Source: Podocnemis expansa (Eukaryota; Chordata; Testudines; Podocnemididae). Taken from it: a stretch of 64,000 nt of DNA. The notes under the pieces were generated by a model. It was not told the origin of the DNA. It saw nothing but the letters and a program-made list of their open reading frames with translations, and ran no database searches. Positions 56,916 through 64,000 of this stretch are shown piece after piece. Made by a program: the position numbers and the translations under genes. Positions within the stretch are counted from its first letter, which is position 1, and each line of letters begins with the position of its first letter. Location of the stretch: NCBI GenBank assembly GCA_007922195.1, contig ML681994.1:50003018-50067017 (forward strand), written 5' to 3'.

Positions 56916-57884
56916 TTCTCTACCCTTTCAGTGCCTGTCTGATGCACACTTACTGAATGTTAGGGTCTTTAAGGTTTAATTTGTAAATGTTATAATACTT
57001 AAGGTTAGTGTATAATTTCTGATAGCCTAGGTATTATAGTTTTTTTGATAGTTTGAATATTGCTTTTTCTGTATTGTATATAGCTAATAGCTGTATTGCT
57101 GAATGATTTTCAGTTTAAAACTTAACTGTTAAGGATTAAGAATTAATAAAAGAAGTTTTTGTTTTCAAAGAATTCAAGGTCTGGGTGCCAATCCTTAGAG
57201 CTGAGGACAATATTAGTGCCCTTTCAAGGGTAAACAGAGGCAGGTAGGCTAAAGAGATTTGTTGTGTAAAGCTTAAGTGGCACTCCCCCTATCTGCCTCA
57301 GTGAACCATGGAACATTCTGCAAGATTGTGCACTCTGAGCCACCTTCAGGAAGAGGGCTAAGGAATTCTTGAGGTAACAGTGGCTCTGATGCCTTTCGGC
57401 TGGCATTAGAGCAGATGGCAAGCAGTGCCAGATAGGACAAGAGTGTTTGGACCTTATGGCTGTCTCCCCATCTCATGGCCCCATCATTTCAGGTATGGGT
57501 GTAGATGTATGTGGCACACTAATAAAGGAAACACTCAATTTGGAACAGAAGCTTTTCTCTCATTTTGTTAAAGGTGGACAACTTAGTCATGGTACATTAC
57601 TCATTCAAGTGCAGTTCAATAGCTACTATTTTGTTAACTGTAGTGCCCCCCTCCCAATTTAAAAAAAAAAGTAATCTGCTTCTGTTGTGGGTTCTGTAAG
57701 CCTTCAGGCTGCAAGCACTTCAGGGTGTTGGGTGATGTTTATGTAGAACTGTGCAGTGCTGTGTATGTTTGTGACATTTGTGGGTGACATTCTGTACCCC
57801 ATGTGACCCCTGTATTCTGACATTCACTACTGTTTTATTAAGAAATTCAGTCTGTTGAACACTAATATCTTGTCGAAGTGCATG
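56916..57884. other. No recognisable gene
   Basis: AT-rich then mixed. ORFs at 57224-57662 have no family match or matching splice sites. Confidence 0.35.
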
Positions 57885-58356
57885 AAGGGCCTTCCCTAGG
57901 GGTGGTGAGAGGGGCAATCGCCCCAGGCCCCACAGTTCTGTGGGCCCGTTGCTGTCCCCAGGCCCCACGGTTCTGTGGGCCGCTTGCTGTCCTGCCATGA
58001 GCAGGGCAGCGTGGGACCTGAACTGCTGTACTGTCCCGTCCTCTCCCAGCTGCTTTTGGCACAGAGCTGAAGTCCAGCAGGGAAGGAGGGGGTGGAGTTC
58101 AGAGTTGGCCTCTGCTCCTGGCTGGGTCTTCCCCACGGCCAGCCCAGACGCCAGGCTTCTCCCTCTGGTCCCTCTCCTGAGCGGGCTGTTCTATCCTGGG
58201 GCCAGGCAGGGCTGGCCCAGAGGTGGTGCAGCAGAGCGAAGCCCAGCCCCTGGACTGGCCCACTCTGCCCCTAGGGTCAGGGGAGGGGCAGCAGTGTGGG
58301 ACCAGCCCACAAAGGCCGACTGGCCCTGGGCCTCACACCCCCGTGGGGACAGCCCT
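57885..58356. mobile_element. hAT-like element, AGGGC...GCCCT ends
   Basis: Left AAGGGCCTTCCCTAGGGGTG, right CCCCGTGGGGACAGCCCTG. Flanks AGTGCATG and AGTGTATG match at 7 of 8. The left interior repeats CCCCAGGCCCCACGGTTCTG. Confidence 0.75.
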
Positions 58357-59047
58357 GAGTGTATGGATCTTCATGTGATACATATGATGATCTATACATT
58401 TTAACAGAAATTAATGTTCAACAGATTGACTTTTCAAATGATAAGAATTGCTTTTTGGGAGTCTATGGAATGCACATGGACTAGTACCTCAAGGATAAGA
58501 AAAAAGTGACCATCTCCCAGCCAGACCTTAAGTGACCATCACCACCTATTGTCCAGCAGGTACTTGTAAACAAAGACAGTTGCTTGAGCACATGCACTAT
58601 GGGAACTACCTCCCCCGTGACACAGCAAAGATTACCCCCCAGCACCTGGGGAAAAAGTATGAAAGAGGGACTGGGACATCATTTTGCCTGCCTCTTTATC
58701 TGTCTCCCCACCCCCTCCTCCCTATATCTTTATACAAGGCAGCAAGATTGAGATTTTTAGAAGGGCCTACCTGGATTTCACTGGAAGTCAGACCAGATAG
58801 CCAAAAGTTCACCGCAGTTCAGGTGGAGAAAAAAATCTTTTCTTTTTCTATTTCAAGAATTATTAGCTTGGTAAAGTTTCAGATTTAGCCTGAGGGTTTC
58901 TTGCTATTTTATTTCCTCTTGCAATCAATTCTAATCTTCTATGTCAAGTGTGACACACTGCTCCCGCCAAGCTCATCGTTATACCGTAACCGTGTTGCAA
59001 AGTGCGCCATGTCCGATGTTACTGGAATGCCCATAACATACTGACCT
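58357..59047. other. Possible LTR-like piece, otherwise nothing
   Basis: 58490-58860 has TATGAAAGAGGGACTGGGAC followed by CT-rich text, somewhat like an LTR promoter region. No matching second LTR is seen. Confidence 0.25.
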
Positions 59048-59140
59048 TCATTAGAAGGGCCTGGGTTCAATTCCCAGGGGGTTGGACTCGATGATCTCAT
59101 GAGGTCCCTTCCAGCCCTATGATTTGATTGATTGATTACC
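59048..59140 (+). mobile_element. tRNA-derived SINE, 5'-truncated, next to the CAPS2-like CpG island
   Basis: Keeps the B box GGTTCAATTCCC, the GGTTGGACTCGATGATCTC segment and a GATTTGATTGATTGATT tail. The tRNA A box is missing. Confidence 0.8.
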
Positions 59141-59159
59141 CCTTAGAAGTGTGAAGATC

Positions 59160-59760
59160 GTACACACTGGCCTTGGGCCGGCTTTCCTGCCCCAAGCTTC
59201 TCACGTGCGGTCTCGCGCCCCCTGAGGGGTTGGGACAAGGGGGCGGGGCCTCGTGGGGCCAGGCCGAGGAGGGCGGCGCACACCCCTCCGGGCGCGTGCC
59301 CGCTCGCCCAGTGCACCAATCGCGCGGCAGAGTGGGCGGGCGCGCGGCGCTGACGGGACACTTCAGAACTCGGGAAAGGGGGCCGTGGCCGCAGCGCGCA
59401 GGTGAGCGAGTGGCGCATGCGTGCCTGGGCCGCCGGCAGCGCGCGGGGGTCTCGGCGCGGGGTCCTTCACGGCCTGTGGCTCCGCCCCCCGGCCGGGGAG
59501 TCGGCGCGTTCGCCTGTGTTGACTGGTAACCCAGGCAACGGGCTGGGCGGCGCCCCCGTGTGGGTTCCCGGCCAGAGACACCCCGCTGCTGAGGCCTGCG
59601 GCTGCGGGCCGGGGCCGGGCACAAGCCCCCAACCCCCGGCCTGTGAGCCTGGCCCGCAGGAGGCGAGTGATCGGAGCCTTGTGCGGTTCCTGCCTCTGCG
59701 AAGCCGGGCCCGGCTGCCACAGTGCAGCGTCCCCCGTTAGCGGGAGGGGCTCAGCCCAGC
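59160..59760. promoter_or_regulatory. CpG island promoter with non-coding first exon donor at 59402
   Basis: CG-dense block. GCGCAG ending at 59401 is followed by GTGAGC, a strong donor, giving a likely untranslated exon 1 whose 5' end I cannot place. Long frames on both strands across the island are composition artefacts. Confidence 0.6.
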
Positions 59761-59952
59761 CCCCTGCCCTTCACCAACCAACCCCACGCCTTAAAAACAA
59801 CAGCAGGCCCCCAGCTCGTGCCGAGCAGCCGAGAGGCGTTGGCTTCAGTATGGTGTCAGTCTTCCTCTGCTGCTGCCAGGCTGCCCCAGAGACATCGCCT
59901 CTAAGGGCGAGAGGGTTTCAGCCTGTTCCTCCTCTTCTCTTTTGCTTTACAC

Positions 59953-60497
59953 CAGGAGTGGCCAAATTTACGGAACTCAGGAGCCGCACAAGTAGATTAT
60001 TTAACCTTCGAGGGCCGCACTAAAGGTGTATAGCTATATTTTACCTGCTCCAGAATTAGTAAGTTTAAAACTTGTTGCACACTTTAATTTTATTGTAAAA
60101 AGAGGGCAAATGTTGATCCTGCTAATGTTAGATTCTCATAATTAAGGTTACCAGCAAAACTAGGCCCTGGCCTCTCCAACCATGACATCGTTTCTCCCCA
60201 GCATCCCCACCATGCCACTGCTTCTCCATGCAGTCCCAACCCCCTCCCTAACCCCCAGCTCCTGATGCTGACCCCCCCCCCCAGCACCTCCTTACCCAGC
60301 CCCTTCAGCGGCTAGGCACAGGCTGGGGCCCTCTCCCCTTGCCTTTAAGCCCTGCCTGGTCTGAATATTTAGTATGGCCACTTCAGCAGCTAGAGACAGG
60401 CTGGGAGATTTCAAACTCCTAGGCTAGGGCTCCTTTCCTCTGGCTTTCTGCTGTGAGCTGCACTTTTCATTCAAGAGCAGTGGTTTGGCCGCGCCTG
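59953..60497. mobile_element. hAT-like element, family D copy 2
   Basis: Left CAGGAGTGGCCAAATTTACG, right GTTTGGCCGCGCCTG. Flanks CTTTACAC and ATTTAGAC agree at 6 of 8. A longer relative of 26710-26896. It lies in the candidate first intron of the downstream gene. Confidence 0.7.
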
Positions 60498-61245
60498 ATT
60501 TAGACTGCTAAGAGGTGTGACATGTTGTATAAAGTAATATCTGTTACATCATCTTGTGTTGGTTAGAGAGACAAGGTCTGGAGCCACACAGAGCTCTTGA
60601 GGTAGGGGAAAGGTGCTCCCAAGCATCCCAGCTAAATGCAAGGTGGAACAGATAGTTTTGCATGAGTGGTTAGCACATGAGAACCATTCAAGATAGATTG
60701 GCCCATTTGTGGCCCCATTAACTGTTTATGCTAAGCAATCTGTGCCACCTTGCATTTGATGCTTGGCATACCTTTCCCAGACCTCAAGAAGAGCTACAGT
60801 GGGGCTCCAAAGCTTTCCCCCTAACCAACAGAAGCTGGTCCAAAGAAGATATGATTGCACCCACCTTTTCTCTCTAGTATCCTGGGACTGACACGGTTAC
60901 AAGTACTTGGCATCCTAACAAGACTATCAGTTGTGGTAAAACAAACAAGGAATATAGTGGCACTTTTAGTCTTTAAAAGTACTGGACTCCACAGTTACTT
61001 TAGTGGTTCTTCTGTGATGTGGAAACTTAACCACCTCCAATTGCTAGTAGACTTGTGAGCTTTCTGCTTCCCCAGATTGCTCTTACTGTAAAAGTATGTC
61101 TTTTCTGCTTGGCAGTTAAATCATTATAAACATGTAACATTAACATTTTGACTCTTTAATGTAAAAATACTGTTTTAAAATTGATTAATTTGTGAGTACT
61201 AATAATGAAATGTACACTAGGTTGATAACATTTTTCATGTTATAA
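60498..61245. other. Intronic or intergenic, nothing supported
   Basis: AGAGCTCTTGAGG near 60592 and CCTCAAGAAGAGCT near 60782 form a loose inverted pair, about 190 bp apart; possibly a decayed element. No exon. Confidence 0.3.
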
Positions 61246-61399
61246 CAGGGCTTGACAACACTGGCTCCCAGCTAGGCACCAGCGATTTTACTTTTGGTTG
61301 CTAGAGTGCACTCTGCTGCATTTCCACAGCAGAGCTAGGAGCTAGGCTATTAACCTCAGTCGCCAAGGCAACCGAGCTCCAAAGTTTTGTCAAGCCCCG
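61246..61399. mobile_element. Short hAT-like MITE
   Basis: Left CAGGGCTTGACAACACTGGC, right AAAGTTTTGTCAAGCCCCG. Flanks share a TTAT core but do not match fully. Confidence 0.6.
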
Positions 61400-62130
61400 T
61401 TATGATTACATTATATAAAATTATGAAATTTTATATTATAAAAGAAATGTTGTTTCAGATAATATGAAGATAGATGCATTCTCACTTGAAATAACAAATA
61501 GGCACATCCCCTCCTTTTGAGAAGCAGAAAATGCTTGAAAGTAACATGTGTTGAGTGACTGAAAATAGGACCAACTTATACTGGCCCATGGTTTAGAACA
61601 TAGACCAGGGGGCACCGTGTTTCTTGAAATCTTGAAATTTGGAGGGAAACTGGCAGCTGGTGCAGAACTATAGGGGAGCTAACTTTGCAGAGGGGAAGAT
61701 GTGTGCCATGAAGGGAGAGTTTGGAGCATTTGAAGAGACACCAGCGGGGAACTAGAACGGTTCTTAGGTTATGGCAAAAATTCTGGTCTGCTGAAAACTG
61801 TGTAGGATGTATTTCAGGACTGGGGAAGGTTGATATGTATCTTACAAATTGTAAATACTACTGTTAAGGGGGTGTTAGGGGGAGCCTGAAGCTAAGGGGA
61901 AACAACAGTTTCCAGAGAGTGTTGCTTGGAATTAAGGCAGAAGCCTGGAACTGCTTCAAGCAAAAGGTGAGAATAATGGCAAAGGAAGATGGAAGTCAGG
62001 AGTTGTTGTGGAGAGGAGCATCCAGAGCCAAGTTGGGAGTGATGTGCGTTTTCTTTGTAATTTAATTATTTTTATTTACAATAGTATTTATATAGAAAAT
62101 GTGGCTTTAATGCTTGTTTTTTACTTACAG
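61400..62130. other. Putative intron 1 of the candidate gene
   Basis: No exon or repeat terminus recognised; ends at the acceptor before 62131. Confidence 0.35.
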
Positions 62131-62159
62131 TTTATTGTGAAGTCCATAGTCAAATTTGC

Positions 62160-62240
62160 ATGGATTTGGAGGTTAAAGGAGTTGCTGCATCTCCTAGAGG
62201 GCAAGCTGAGCTGTCATCAAAGGGGAAGAAACTTAGTCAA
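62160..62240 (+). CDS. CAPS2: Candidate first coding exon, possibly CAPS2 (partial)
   Basis: Acceptor TTACTTACAG ends at 62130. The exon would run 62131-62240 to a GTATGT donor. An ATG at 62160 opens 27 codons in phase 0 (MDLEVKGVAASPRGQAELSS ...KKLSQ). Upstream exon 1 would be the CpG-island exon ending at 59401. The gene reads away from the GLIPR1-like gene. In human 12q21, CAPS2 (calcyphosine 2, an EF-hand protein) is divergent from the GLIPR1 cluster, and its N-terminus as I recall it begins similarly; I could not check this. No EF-hand is visible because further exons lie beyond the window or were not recognised. Confidence 0.45.
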
Positions 62241-63689
62241 GTATGTTTAATGGAAAGATTGTTTCTATTTTGGCTCAAAAAACACACCTACAAATATTTC
62301 AGTTGTATTCTGAAGCCCATTTAGCTCTGATTTTTATGTTCAGGGTTTTAAAATAGATTAGTTTATACAATCATTTTAAGGTTACTATGGTATAAAAGAA
62401 AACTTGAATTTATAGGTTAATTTTTGAAATAGATATATTATGGTCTTGGTGAGAATGAATACAGTCTTGGATAATAGTAGCCTTTAGTCTGACTGCTGCT
62501 GACCTGAACATTAATACTTTCTGAATTATGGAACTGTAGATCTTTCCTTTTTTGTTTCATAGGTATTGTGTATGTTACTCTTGTAGATTAAAATACTTAA
62601 GCAAATGGTAATCAGTAATCAGTGCTATTCAAGCCCACATACTTACATTTAACTTCCTTCTCATTGCTAGGTGACCACATTAATGGAATCCAGGATTTAG
62701 CCCTGCCAGCAATGGCAGACTTCCTTTTTCCTGCCTGATATAGAATATAAGACGCCTTCCTAGAGTCCATTGGCAGACCTGTCCCATAGTAACCATCTCA
62801 AAGAAGTACTCTTATGGGAATGCTGTTTTGTACCCCACTCAATCAGTAGATGCTTCTGTAATGTGTTGCAGAAAGGAGTTTTCTTCTTCTTCCCCATTCT
62901 CCCACAGAGTTCAGAATGTAACTACTGTGATATTTCTGCCTCTCATAGCTTGCAAAAGTAAATAAGAGAAAGAACTCATAAAACAAGGTTCAGATTTTGT
63001 TCTCCAAGAGTATGTTGTCTCTAGCCAGCTCAATTGTCTATACTACAATTTTACAGCCCTACAGTCTAAACCTCTTGAGCCTAAGTCAATTAACATGGGT
63101 CAGCCACTGGTGTTTAATTGTGGTGTAGTCATACTCCACATGGAGATTCAGCTGGGTCCTCAATGTTTCCAAATTAAATGTCGGTTCATTTATATACATG
63201 TTTTCTTTCATTCTTCCTCATTAGACTTCTTCCTTATAAGTTCCAGAGGGGACTCCTTGCTTGTTTTCCTTAGAAGGAATCACAGTGAACCTATTATACT
63301 AAAACTGTTCATAAATTCTTTCTCCTCCTTTTGAGATGAAGGCAGCTGAAAAAACCCCAGCAAAGTCATATATTTTTTGTGTTGATTTAATAGGTTATAA
63401 AATTATATTTGATCTGTTGCACCATATGTGTGCTAGTAGCCAAGTATTGTTAGAAGTAAGGTATTCAGGCTAATTCTGTTGTACCGTTAAGTACCTTTGA
63501 GCACAAAGCGGTGTCAGTACACTTGTAAGACCTGACACAGAAGATATCACTTCCCTGAATTAGTACTTTCCTTTTAGAGATTCCTAGAAGATAATGCTGG
63601 GCAAGTGCTAACTTTTCTCTGGGTGCCTTGTGTGGGTGACAAAAGCATGCATGAGCATTGCAAAAAAGGTGCTGTAGGCCACTGTTGGT
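62241..63689. other. Putative intron downstream of the candidate exon
   Basis: No further exon recognised. An ORF at 62770-62961 lacks a matching splice frame. Confidence 0.35.
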
Positions 63690-63945
63690 ATCTTAGTCTA
63701 TGTTTACACTGGCAAATTAGTCTGGACTAAGGAGGCTTAGTCCGGACTAATTTAGCCCATGGCCGCACTAGGCTTTCCCTAGTCCAAACTTAGAAATTTC
63801 TTAGCTCGGACTAAGGAAAGCTTAGTTCAAACTTGTAAGTACTGGGGGGTTAGTTCGGACTTAAAGTTTGAGCTAGGCACGGGCAAGACTTGGACTAACG
63901 CTTAGTTTGAACTAAAAAATATGTTCTAGTTTGAACTGTTGGTTC
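63690..63945. mobile_element. MITE with TTAGTCCGGACTAA palindromes
   Basis: Starts GTCTATGTTTACACTGGC. The interior repeats TTAGTCCGGACTAA and variants (TTAGTTCGGACTTA, TTAGTTTGAACTAA). The right end is unclear near the window edge. Confidence 0.55.
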
Positions 63946-64000
63946 CCAACCGCGATCTCTGGTGATGTCTGCCCCCCTGCGCCCGTGGTCAGTGAGGACA

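Noticed and set aside
59136..59720. 194-codon minus-strand frame in the CpG island
   Set aside because: CG-rich composition opens frames on both strands; no family resemblance or splice context.

Overview
This is vertebrate nuclear DNA, most likely from a turtle (other non-avian reptiles are not excluded). The evidence is split genes with GT-AG introns and CpG-island promoters, a CR1 LINE, tRNA-derived SINEs whose tail resembles the CR1 3' end, Penelope-like elements, a DIRS-like element, and many hAT-like DNA elements. Genes cover little of the window; most of it is layered transposon debris.

Three gene loci are supported. (1) On the minus strand, 9134-10575 holds the first two coding exons of a GLIPR1-type CAP-domain protein; its later exons were not found. 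(2) On the plus strand, 24290-39207 holds a complete six-exon gene for a 305-residue membrane/coiled-coil protein of the RIC3/CCDC107 type, including one intron with a GC donor. (3) On the plus strand, a CpG island at 59160-59760 with a splice donor at 59402, followed by a short coding exon at 62160-62240, looks like the start of another gene. CAPS2 is the best guess, from its divergent position relative to GLIPR1. Genes 1 and 2 are divergent and separated by 13.7 kb of repeats.

Layout: 1-2.6 kb, an inverted LINE remnant; 2.7-5 kb, hAT elements; 5.8-8.9 kb, a long CR1 copy; 9-10.6 kb, GLIPR1-like exons; 10.8-12.3 kb, a 57-58 bp minisatellite interrupted by a hAT element; 13.3-19.3 kb, a palindromic MITE and Penelope-like elements in head-to-head orientation riddled with five hAT insertions; 19.7-24 kb, MITE, tandem repeats, a DIRS end fragment and hATs; 24-39.5 kb, the CCDC107-like gene; 40-44.4 kb, a decayed CR1 5' region and hATs; 45-50.6 kb, a DIRS-like element with inverted termini and an internal complementary region; 51-58.4 kb, tandem repeat, hairpin, L1/Tx1-like remnant, inverted Penelope ends and hATs; 59-64 kb, the candidate third gene.

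The most unusual object is at 35522-37529, in intron 4 of the CCDC107-like gene. A 2.0 kb block is bounded by hAT-type ends and by a perfect 8-bp target duplication (CATTAGGG). Inside it is a copy of the first coding exon of an HDGF-family gene (closest to HDGFL2) with GC-rich upstream sequence and the splice donor. This looks like a composite hAT transposition that carried off a host promoter and exon.

All boundaries, identities and target-site comparisons were read by eye; no alignment or database search was run.
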